The translations under genes and the position numbers were made by a program. From positions 64,504 to 128,503 of the forward strand of contig NZ_KQ948031.1 of the NCBI RefSeq assembly GCF_001513965.1: a stretch of DNA of 64,000 bases, read 5' to 3'. Below, piece after piece: positions 34,094-42,400 of this stretch (position 1 is the first letter of the stretch; each line of letters begins with the position of its first letter). The notes under the pieces were generated by a model. It made no database searches. It had not been told where the DNA came from and worked only from the letters and a program-made list of their open reading frames with translations. The stretch comes from Streptomyces cellostaticus. Lineage in GTDB: Bacteria; Actinomycetota; Actinomycetes; Streptomycetales; Streptomycetaceae.

Positions 34094-34849
34094 TCACTCG
34101 CGCCCCCGTGCCAGGTAGTCGGCCAGGCTCACGGCCGCACCCGGCCGCTGGGCGGGCCGCGCCGGCTGCGGTGCGCCGTTCCTCGGCGGCGTCCGGCCGG
34201 CCGTCACCTCCAGCCGGCCGATCTGCACCTGCACCACCTGCTCGGGCGCCCGCGCCGGCCGCCGGGCCGCGGCCTGGCGGATCGCCGCGCGGGCCGCCGT
34301 CGCGTCCGCGGCGCTGGGGCGCACTGCCGCGGACACGGAGGCGGGGGGAGCGGCGCCCGTGCCCGGGGGGATGGGCACGGGCGCCGCGATCCGGTCCGCG
34401 CCGGATTCCGGGCCTCCCCGCCCGGAGAGGCGCGGCCCGGTCCGGGGCACCGGGCGGGATCCCGGCGCGAGGGGCGCGGCGGGACGCAGCAGCGGTGCGT
34501 CGGGCAGGGCGGGCGGGGCGGGGCGCGCCGGCGGCTCGGCGGGGTCCCGCTGCGTACGTACGACGGTCCGTTCCCGTTCGGTGTGCCGCCGGACCTCGGT
34601 GGCGGCGGGGCGCGGCGCTTCCCGCTCCGGTACGGGTGCGGGCGTGGCGGAGGGCCACGGCACGGAGTCGGTGGCGTCCGGATCCGCAGTGCGGGCCCGG
34701 ACCGCCTCGACGCGTTCGAACGGGCCGGGCAGGCGGGGCCGTACCCGGACCGTGTCCGGTCGCGCAGCGGCGGCGTGCCGGGCGATCAGCCGGTCGAGGA
34801 AGTCGGGCTCCGCCGCGGGCGCCCGGGAGGAGGACTCAGACATCCGCAC
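34094..34849 (-). CDS. Pro/Arg-rich CIS-associated protein with conserved C-terminal motif
   Basis: A 251-aa, mostly disordered protein (Pro, Ala, Arg rich). The only ordered-looking parts are an N-terminal helix (PDFLDRLIARHAAA) and the C-terminal VVQVQIGRLEVTAGR plus VSLADYLARGRE. Such a short IGRLEV...LADYL pairing recurs in small CIS-operon proteins from actinobacteria, to my recollection. The start overlaps the hub-chaperone stop; GTG 34849 or ATG 34843 are both possible. Function unknown; a linker or assembly factor is plausible. Confidence 0.72.
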   Translation of the reverse strand: MRMSESSSRAPAAEPDFLDRLIARHAAAARPDTVRVRPRLPGPFERVEAVRARTADPDATDSVPWPSATPAPVPEREAPRPAATEVRRHTERERTVVRTQRDPAEPPARPAPPALPDAPLLRPAAPLAPGSRPVPRTGPRLSGRGGPESGADRIAAPVPIPPGTGAAPPASVSAAVRPSAADATAARAAIRQAAARRPARAPEQVVQVQIGRLEVTAGRTPPRNGAPQPARPAQRPGAAVSLADYLARGRE

Positions 34850-35564
34850 ACAGCTCCAGGTAGTAGCGGCGCCGCAGCGGGCTGAGCGCCAGGATCTCCG
34901 GCTCGCTCCAGCCGTAGGCGGTGGCGAGCAGATGGACGTCGAGGAGCAGGTCCCTGGCCCAGGCGTCCAGTTCGGTCCACAGGTAGGAGGCGATGTCGAG
35001 TTCGGCGCGGGTGGCCGTGCCGCACTCGGGGCACCCGATGGTGAGCATCACGTCGGCGCCCGGGTCGGCGGCCTTGACGGCCTCGGCGATCCGCTGCTGC
35101 ACCGGGGCCGGAAGGGCGTCGGCGGCCTTGGGCGTGCCGTCGTGCGCCGCCGAGACCAGACAGCGGGCGAGCAGCGCGGCGCGTGGGTCCGCGGCCCGGG
35201 CCGCGGCCGTCAGATCAGCGGCGGCGGGCAGCCGGAAGGTGATGTCCCAGCCGTCCTGTGTCAGCCGTACGGCCGTCTCCTCCGAGCCGCCGAGGGAGCG
35301 GGCGAACTGCCCCGCGTCCAGCTCGAACTCCATGTCCGCGCCGCAGGTACGGCACTCCAGCCGCACCTGCATCCGCTCCCCGAACAGGGCGCGGCGCAGG
35401 GCGAACAGGTCGGACTCGCGCTCGCCCAGCGGCACCGCGGGCAGCGCCGCGGCATCGAGGTCCGGGCGCGCCGTGCCGTGCAGCAGCAGGGCGCGCCCGG
35501 CGGGCGCCTCGGCGAGCCCCGCCTCCCAGGCGTCCAGCAGCCCGGCCGCCCCGGTGATCGCCAT
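34836..35564 (-). CDS. T4 gp26-like baseplate hub assembly chaperone
   Basis: A 242-aa protein with two CxxC knuckles (CRTCG near 90 and CPECG near 175), which may bind zinc, and the characteristic C-terminus LLDVHLLATAYGWSEPEILA and LSPLRRRYYLELC. This family appears in CIS operons between the tube gene and the terminator/ATPase genes and is related to T4-type hub assembly factors. Confidence 0.82.
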   Translation of the reverse strand: MAITGAAGLLDAWEAGLAEAPAGRALLLHGTARPDLDAAALPAVPLGERESDLFALRRALFGERMQVRLECRTCGADMEFELDAGQFARSLGGSEETAVRLTQDGWDITFRLPAAADLTAAARAADPRAALLARCLVSAAHDGTPKAADALPAPVQQRIAEAVKAADPGADVMLTIGCPECGTATRAELDIASYLWTELDAWARDLLLDVHLLATAYGWSEPEILALSPLRRRYYLELCADV

Positions 35565-35592
35565 GTGTTCCCCCCGGCTTCCTCACCTCACA

Positions 35593-36117
35593 TCAGGCCG
35601 GATTGAGGAAGGAGGGCTCCTCGGGCTCGGGCACCTCGTAGTCCCGCTCCCAGCCCTCGCACTCCAGCTTCAGTGACTGGATGGCCACCGCGTTGGCGTT
35701 GGCGTCCAGTTCGCCGAGCACCTGGTACTCGCTGGGCCAGGTCCGGTAGAGCTTGTGCGAGACGGCGACCTGGCCGGCCTCGTTGAGGACCTGGATGACG
35801 ATGTCCTTGCGGAAGTCGGCGAGGGACACCTCGGAGCCGAGCCCGGCGCCGACCTGCCAGACCTTGTTGGCCCAGCGGTCGAACTCGGGGTCGTGGGTGA
35901 CCCCGCGCTCCAGGGTTATGCCCTCGAACTCGGAGCGGCCGGGCGACTTGCGCGGGGAGGAGGGGTCGCCGCCGTGCCGGTGCTTGACGACCTCGGTGGT
36001 GCGCTTCAGCGGACTGATCTTGCTGATGCCGGCGACCGTACGACCGTCCCACAGGACCAGGAACTTGAAGTTCTTGTAGGGGTCGAAACGATGGGCGTTG
36101 ACGGTGAACTCTGCCAT
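35593..36117 (-). CDS. Inner tube protein (phage tail tube, T4 gp19-like)
   Basis: A 174-aa tube subunit that stacks as hexameric rings inside the sheath. Conserved pieces are HRFDPYKNFKFLVLWDGRTV, GISKISPLKRTTEVVKHRHG, EFEGITLERGVTHDPEFDRW and the C-terminal LKLECEGWERD. It follows the sheath gene after 34 nt. Only one tube gene is seen, whereas several extracellular CIS loci have two or three. Confidence 0.92.
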   Translation of the reverse strand: MAEFTVNAHRFDPYKNFKFLVLWDGRTVAGISKISPLKRTTEVVKHRHGGDPSSPRKSPGRSEFEGITLERGVTHDPEFDRWANKVWQVGAGLGSEVSLADFRKDIVIQVLNEAGQVAVSHKLYRTWPSEYQVLGELDANANAVAIQSLKLECEGWERDYEVPEPEEPSFLNPA

Positions 36118-36151
36118 CGGATTCCTTCAGCTCTCCACGATTCCCGCGGGC

Positions 36152-38011
36152 CTACAGCTCGAACTGCCCGGACGTCTGCTGGATTTTGACGATCACGAAC
36201 TCCGCCGGGCGCACCGGTGCGATGCCGACCAGGACGTTGACGATGCCGTTCGCGATGTTTTCGGCGGTCGTGGTGTCGCTGTCGCACTTGACGAAGTAGG
36301 CCTCGCGCGGGGTGCCGCCCTTGAAGGCGCCCTGCCTGAAGAGCGTGTGCAGGTACGAGGAGGCGGCGAGCCGGATCTGCTGCCACAGGTTCTCGTCGTT
36401 GGGCTCGAACACCACCCATTGCAGGCCGCGTTGGAGGCTCTCCTCGACGTGCAGGGCGAGCCGCCGTACCGGCACGTACTTCCACTCGCTGTCGAGCGCG
36501 TCGGCGCCCTGAAGGGTGCGGGCGCCCCACACCGTCGGACCGGTCAGCGGGAAGCTGCGCAGGCAGTTGACGCCGAGCGGGTTGAGCAGTCCGGTCTCCC
36601 GGTCGGTCAGGTTGACCGTGAGCGAGTGGACACCGGCGAGCCGGGCCTCGGTGCCGGCCGGCGCCTTCCACACGCCGCGCTCGGAGTCGGTGCGCGCGAC
36701 GACGCCCGCGATGGCGCCGGAGGGCGGGAAGGAACGCAGCCGCCCGGTGAGCGGGTCGGTGAGCTGGAGGTGCGGGAAGTACAGGGCCGCGTGGTTGCCC
36801 CGTACGGCGTCGAAGGCGGCGATCCCGGCGCGCGCCGTGTCCACGCTGACCCAGGTGCCGGGGGCGTCGACGAGCAGGAAGATCCGTCGCTCCTGGCACA
36901 GCCGCTGGGCCGCCGACACGACGGTGATCGCGTCCTCGGTCTTTTCGTACGCCGCCAGCTCGGGCAGGACCAGCAGGTTGACGTCGGCGACCTGGCGCAG
37001 CGCCTGGATGCCGGTCTTGCCGGCCTCGGAGCCGATGAGGTCGCGCGGTCCGGGCGCCTCGCCGTCCTCGCCGCCCTCCAGCGGGAAGACGGGCGGGTTG
37101 ACGGAGGCCTCCAGACCGAGGTCGTTGGCGCACTCGCCGAGAAAGCGGACGACGTCGGCGGGGTCGGCGGAGCCCGCGACCACCTGGAGGCGGCGGCCGA
37201 AGGCGGTGACCTCGGCGCCGGCGAAGGCGTGCTTGCCCGGGGCGTCGGGCAGGGCGCGCAGTTTGCCTTCGAGCAGCAGCGCCAACTCGGCCACGGACGA
37301 GGGGGCTTCGCCGTCGCAGTCGGGGTCGTAGAGGGTGAACTCGCGCTCCACCTCGCCGATCTTGACGGTGAGGTCGACGGCCAGGTCGGGCAGCTGGTGG
37401 CCGAACGGCTTGGAGACGGTGCCGGACGGGTCCGGGCGGCCTTCGCCGACGGCCTCGACGCGGATCAGCCGGGAGCCGGCGTTGATCACGGTCGGTGCGA
37501 AGCGGTCGTCGGAGGGGTCCATGGACAGACCGGTGAAGCTCTCGCGGGCCTCGCCCCGGGCGTCGTACACGCGCAAGTTGAAGGTGTCGTCGGGGCAGGG
37601 CGTGTCCTGGTCGACGGCGACGCGCAGGCCGTTGCCCCACACGCCGGGCTCCTTGGCGTGCACCTCGAGGACCGGGCTGTCGCTGTGGCCCTCGGTGGAC
37701 TGGAGGGTGACGCAGGCGGCCTTGCCGGTCCCGGCCTTGGTGACGCGGACGATGACGGCGACGGTGCCGCCGTTGCCGAAGAACTGGTGGACCGCGTAGC
37801 CGACGGCGCTGCGTGCGCTCAGGCCGCCGAAGCGGCGCTCGAACTCCGCGAAGCTGGTGACGCGTACCGGCTCGTTCAGCGGACCGCGCCGGGTGTGGCC
37901 CACGAAAGCCGTCACCGACGTGGTCAGGGTCGAGATGGTGCGGGTGCTGCTGGGAAGCTCTTCGACGTAGACGCCGGGATACGTCGGCTTGGCGGCGCTC
38001 ACCGCGCTCAT
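36152..38011 (-). CDS. Contractile tail sheath protein, first gene of the CIS operon
   Basis: A 619-aa sheath. The N-terminus (TYPGVYVEELPSSTRTISTL, TTSVTAFVGHTRRGPLNEPV) and C-terminus (PAEFVIVKIQQTSGQFE, with NDENLWQQIRLAASSYLHTL before it) are the polymerisation arms and core of the family; the middle is a variable protruding domain. The ATG at 38011 has GGAGGGGG upstream, and an in-frame upstream extension to 38140 has no support. As first gene it sets the operon promoter in the 570-nt region to its right. Confidence 0.94.
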   Translation of the reverse strand: MSAVSAAKPTYPGVYVEELPSSTRTISTLTTSVTAFVGHTRRGPLNEPVRVTSFAEFERRFGGLSARSAVGYAVHQFFGNGGTVAVIVRVTKAGTGKAACVTLQSTEGHSDSPVLEVHAKEPGVWGNGLRVAVDQDTPCPDDTFNLRVYDARGEARESFTGLSMDPSDDRFAPTVINAGSRLIRVEAVGEGRPDPSGTVSKPFGHQLPDLAVDLTVKIGEVEREFTLYDPDCDGEAPSSVAELALLLEGKLRALPDAPGKHAFAGAEVTAFGRRLQVVAGSADPADVVRFLGECANDLGLEASVNPPVFPLEGGEDGEAPGPRDLIGSEAGKTGIQALRQVADVNLLVLPELAAYEKTEDAITVVSAAQRLCQERRIFLLVDAPGTWVSVDTARAGIAAFDAVRGNHAALYFPHLQLTDPLTGRLRSFPPSGAIAGVVARTDSERGVWKAPAGTEARLAGVHSLTVNLTDRETGLLNPLGVNCLRSFPLTGPTVWGARTLQGADALDSEWKYVPVRRLALHVEESLQRGLQWVVFEPNDENLWQQIRLAASSYLHTLFRQGAFKGGTPREAYFVKCDSDTTTAENIANGIVNVLVGIAPVRPAEFVIVKIQQTSGQFEL

Positions 38012-38174
38012 CGGCTTTCCCCCTCCTATCCCTGTCTCTGGCACCGGACGAAGACACCAAGAGACGACAGAGGGAGATTTTCCGGACTGGTGCGCCGAGA
38101 CACCACCCAAACGGGCGAAAGTGACTACGCACCGCTTCAATTCCCCCGTCAGCCCCGTGCGTCGGCCGCACGGT

Positions 38175-38188
38175 CAAGCGCTCGCTTG
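38175..38188. repeat. Inverted repeat CAAGCG-CT-CGCTTG
   Basis: A perfect 6-bp inverted repeat with a 2-nt centre in the CIS/DUF4132 divergent region, about 165 nt upstream of the sheath start. The compact spacing suits a dimeric regulator. Confidence 0.45.
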
Positions 38189-38215
38189 CAACCCCTGATG
38201 CTCAAGTGCTCAACC

Positions 38216-38250
38216 CACCTTGTTGCGGCGGGAGTTGAAGCAACAAGGTG
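38216..38250. repeat. Perfect 11-bp inverted repeat, 13-nt loop
   Basis: CACCTTGTTGC at 38216-38226 and GCAACAAGGTG at 38240-38250 are exact reverse complements. It lies between two divergent operons, so it is more likely an operator or attenuator hairpin than a terminator. There is no T tract. Confidence 0.55.
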
Positions 38251-38581
38251 CCTTCCGGCCATGCAAAGAAAAGGTTTTGTGAAGGTCAACTCGCGGCACT
38301 CACACATCGTTCCCGTGCGCCCCTCGGCAGTGGTGCACAGCTTCAGCACAGCTGACGTGCGGGCAACATCCGCACCCGCGTTCGGGCAAGGCCGACCCAC
38401 GGCGGACACCGCGCCCTGCGCACCGCGCACGGCTGTGGGCTCCTCGAGGCCTCCTTCACTCGTGCACAATCCGCGGTGGCCGGTTTCGTGAGGGTGCCGT
38501 TCCCTCCGGGTGCCCAGGCCGTTGTCAGTGGGCTCCCCTAAAGTTCCCGTCACTTGATCACTGCGGTGCGGGGAGGCACAC

Positions 38582-39436
38582 ATGGGGTGGGTGTCGGCCG
38601 GCGACTACGAGGTCGCCCTCGACGGCGGGAAGGTGGTGTGCCGCAACGCGGCCGGGCGGCGGCTGAAGTCCGTGCCCGCGAAGCTCATCGACGATCCGGC
38701 GGTCGTGGGCCTCAGGCAGCTCGCCGAGTGGCTGGAGCGGCACGAGAGGCAGTGCCTGGCCGATGTGGAGCGGTGGATGGTCCGCTCGCTGCCGGCGCCG
38801 CTCTCCGTCGTCGGCCGCGTGTGGCCGGACCCCGCCTGGCAGGCGGCCCTGCGCGACCTCGTCGTCACCGGCGCCGACGGCCGGATCGCCGGCTTCCTGC
38901 GGGACGCCGACCCCGAGCGCGGTCTCGGCCTCGTCGACCTCGACGGCGACACCGTCCGCATCGCCCCGGACCTCGTCCGCATCCCGCACCCGGTGCTCCT
39001 CGACGACCTTGAGGAACTGCGCGAGTTCGCCGTCGAGCTGGGCGTCGAACAGCGCGCCCAGCAGCTCTTCCGCGAGGTCTGGCACCGCCCGGCCGCCGTC
39101 GACGCCGAGGGCACGCAGGTCGAGGAGTACGCGGGCGGCTCGTACAAGGAACTGCGCTTCCTGCACGGCAGGGCCGCCCAGCTCGGCTACCGCGTGCGCG
39201 GCGGACACGCGGTGTACTCCGTCCTGGAGGACGGCCGCGGCATCGAGGCCCGCGTCTGGGTCGGCGACTACGACGGCTGGGAGGAGACCGAGACCGGCCC
39301 GCTGGTGTGGACCGACCCCGAAGGACGCCTGCTGAAACTCGGTCAGGTGGGGCCGGTCGCCTGGTCCGAGGGCATGCGCATGGCGGCCGCGCTGTACGCC
39401 GGGCGGGACATCCAGGACGAGGAGCAGGCGGCATGA
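38582..39436 (+). CDS. DUF4132 domain protein
   Basis: A 284-aa protein matching DUF4132: YEVALDGGKVVCRNAAGRRL, KSVPAKLIDDPAVVGLRQLA, then RWMVRSLPAPLSVVGRVWPD, and ending PLVWTDPEGRLLKLGQVGP. This domain is the core of the E. coli MolR/YehI-type proteins, whose role is unclear. Here it stands alone as the first gene of a five-gene operon. The ATG has GGGGAGG 5 nt upstream, and the stop overlaps the next start (ATGA). Divergent from the CIS operon. Confidence 0.8.
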   Translation: MGWVSAGDYEVALDGGKVVCRNAAGRRLKSVPAKLIDDPAVVGLRQLAEWLERHERQCLADVERWMVRSLPAPLSVVGRVWPDPAWQAALRDLVVTGADGRIAGFLRDADPERGLGLVDLDGDTVRIAPDLVRIPHPVLLDDLEELREFAVELGVEQRAQQLFREVWHRPAAVDAEGTQVEEYAGGSYKELRFLHGRAAQLGYRVRGGHAVYSVLEDGRGIEARVWVGDYDGWEETETGPLVWTDPEGRLLKLGQVGPVAWSEGMRMAAALYAGRDIQDEEQAA

Positions 39437-42400
39437 ACACATACGAAGAGACCACTGCTGCCGCGCTGCTGGACGCCGGCGCCGTCCTGCCGCCGGGCAG
39501 CACCGCGCGCGAGGACGCCGACAGCCTCACCGTACGCACCTACACCCACCCCGCCCTGGAGGACCGGCAGGTGGTCCGCCTGGTGCCGGGCACCCTCGGC
39601 GAGGCCGAGGACCTGGCGCTGGAGTTCCTGGGCCTCGCCCGCGAACCGGAGGCGCCCGAGGTCGGGCAGGTGCGCAAGGAGACCCTGGGCTTCCCGGCAT
39701 GGGCGCTGGTGAACGACCCGGCGAACGGCCACCACGCGCTCGCCCTGGTCAAGGACGTCGAGCGGCTCGCCCGCCAGGCCAAGTCCCGCCCGGGCAACGC
39801 CAAGGAGGGCTTCGAGAGGCTCGGCGAACGGCTCGGCCGGGCCGTGCCGCACTTCCTGCCGACCTTCTACGAGCAGGCCGCGCGGATCTTCCTGGAGCAC
39901 GAGAACACCACGTACGCGGCCGCCTTCTTCGGCAAGGCCCGCGAGGCCGAGCGGGTGCACGCCCTCGCCGTGGACGAGGAGCGGCAGCGGGCGGTGTTCC
40001 TTGAGTTCGCCTTCGCCGGGGCGCTGACCGTCAAGGCCCTCAAGGAACATGTGAAGGACCTCGCCCGGCGGCTCGACCCGGCCGCCGCGTGGGCGCAGTT
40101 CCGGCAGCTCACGGTGGAGCGCTGCGCGGCCGGGATGCCGCCGTACGCCTCACTGCCGCAGGACGCGCGCGGGCTGATCAAGGCGGCGGGCCTGGACCGG
40201 AGCACCGAGGAGTGCGCCCTGGTCGCCGATTTGCTCGCCTCGCCCGCCGCCGTCCGGGCGCCCGCGTCCTTCTGGAACTCCTACCGCTCGGTCCTGCCGG
40301 TCTTCGCGGAGCGCCGGCCGGCCGTGCGCACCCGGCTGCTGGAGATCATGCCGGCCGGGCTCGGCCGGGAGGTCGAGGACGACGAGTTCTGGCTGACGCT
40401 GCTCGCGGAGTGCGGGGCCGAGCGGCTGCTGACCGACGCGGAGGCGGCCGAGGAGTACGGCGTCGATCCCGCCGACTGGCTGAGCCGCTGGGCCTCCTTC
40501 CGCAAGCACGGCGGGTCCTTCTCGCGCCGCTCGCCGGCCACGCTGGCGCTCGTCGAGCGCATGGCAGCGCCGCTGCGGGCCGGCGGCCGGGCCGTGGACC
40601 TGTTCACCGGTCGCTGGCACGCCGGCGCCGACCTCGACCTGCTGGACCTGTGCGTGGCCGAGGGTGTTCCGCTCACGGTGCCCGGCGCCGAGGTGAACGT
40701 GTACCTGCCGCTCACCGACTGGCTGAAGGACACCCGGACCGGCCGCCGGGACCTGGTGGCCGTCGCGGCCGACCCGCGCTTCGGGCGCCTGCTGCACCAG
40801 GCCGTCGACACGGTCGGCAAGGACGCGCAGAGCTCCGAGCTGCTGAAGGCCGTCGCCGCCCACCCCGTGCTCTCCGTCGTGCTGCGCGCGTGGCTGGAGG
40901 AGGCCGCCGGGGACGTCACGCGCGCGACGGGCCTGCCCGCTGCCCGCAGCGCCCTGGACCGGCTGCGCCCGTTCCGGTCGATCGCCTCCGGGGTCAGCCC
41001 GGACGCCGTCGCCCGGGTGGCCGGACACGAGGTGGCGCCGCTGCTCGGCCGCACCCTGCGCGCCGGAATCCTGGACGAGCTGGGCTGGCCCGCCCTCGAC
41101 GAGGCGCTGGAGCTGCTCGACGCCGAGACCAGGAAGGACGCGGACAACACCCTGACGATCCACGAGGCCTGGCCCGCACTGATCCTGGTGCGCCGGCACA
41201 AGGCGGTCGTGGTCGGCCCGGACCGGGTGCTCCTCGGCCACGACCTGCGCCTGCCCCAGGACCTGGACCGCTGGCAGCGCCCCCGGTTCCGCTACGCGGA
41301 CGGCGAGCTGCTGGTGATGTGGCGGCAGGGCAGCAAGCAGCACGGCTACTGGTCGGCCCGCCCCGCCGAGGTGTTCGAGCTCGGCGGCGAGCAGCTTCCG
41401 TCCTACTGGTCCGGGAACGAGGGCGACACCCCCTCGATCCCGCTGCCCGGCGGCGGCCGCGCCACCGGCGGGCGCACCCTGCACGCCGGGGACACGGTGC
41501 TGCCGCCGAGCCGTGCCGTGATCGGCGACGGCACCACGCTGTGGCGCCAGGGCAGGCAGGGCCGGGAGACGGTGTGGCTGGAGTACGACCCGGCCACCGG
41601 CACGCACGGCCGCGCCTCGCTGCCCGCGCTGCTGCGGTCCGGTATCCGCGAGGACGCCTCCCTGCAACCCGGCTGGTGCGAGGTGCTGCCCCTGCAACCG
41701 GGGCTCGAACACAGCCCGTTCGGGACCGACGGCACGGTGCTGGGCCGCTGGGTGCGCCTGGAGGGCAGGGGCGAGGAGGCCCGCAGGACCGCCGGGACAC
41801 CGGACGGGCGCACCGTCTCCCTGCCGACGGCCGGCAACGGCCGGGCGGGCGCGGTGCCGCTCGGGGCGCTGCGGATGCCCGGGGGCGCCGAGCCGGTCGT
41901 CGCGCAGATGCACCGCCAGGTCGGCCTGTTCGCCGCCGACGACACCTCCCGGGGCGACGAACTGGGCCGGGTGACGCCCGGCGAGACCGGCAACGAGTTC
42001 GCCGCCGGATCGCGGCTGGTACCGCCCCTCGCGTTCTGGCACGCGCTGCGCCCGCGCGACGAGCAGGGCTCGGCCGTGCTGCGCGCCCTGACCGACGAAG
42101 AGGCGGCCGAGGTGCTGCGGGTCACGGCGCTGGCGCTGGCCGGACGGCAGGAGGCGCTGGCTCGCGCCGGCTCGGACGAGGCCGCCAAGGCTGCCGTTCC
42201 GTCCGCGGACCAGGTCGCCCTCGGGGCCGTCGCCCTCGCCCTGCCCGGCTGCACCGATGGCCGGCTGCTCGCGGGCATCGCCTGTCTGGTCCGGGTGGCG
42301 CTGCGCCTCACCGAGTCCGCGACCGCCTTCGCGACTCCTCCCCGAGAACGGCCGCACAAGCCCAGCGGGACCGAGGAGATGTTCGCCGACTACAGCCCCC

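Larger units (their letters stand above)
38012..38581. promoter_or_regulatory. Gene-free divergent control region of the CIS and DUF4132 operons
   Basis: 570 nt with no convincing gene on either strand and lower GC than the flanks. It must hold the promoters of the leftward sheath operon and the rightward DUF4132 operon. I see no confident -35/-10 pair. Two inverted repeats are annotated separately. Short reading frames across it lack codon bias and ribosome sites. Confidence 0.6.

Noticed and set aside
31267..34863. 1198-codon plus-strand open frame opposite the ATPase and DUF4255 genes
   Set aside because: Mirror of several real genes; changes character at each real gene boundary.
8741..38011. 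Intact prophage
   Set aside because: There are no head, packaging, integrase or lysogeny genes; DUF4157, DUF4255 and the AAA ATPase mark a CIS instead.
8741..38011. Type VI secretion system
   Set aside because: No TssJLM membrane complex or ClpV; the single large sheath and LysM/gpD/gpV genes are of the extracellular CIS type.
38216..38250. Rho-independent terminator
   Set aside because: It lies between two divergent starts with no gene ending nearby and has no T tract.
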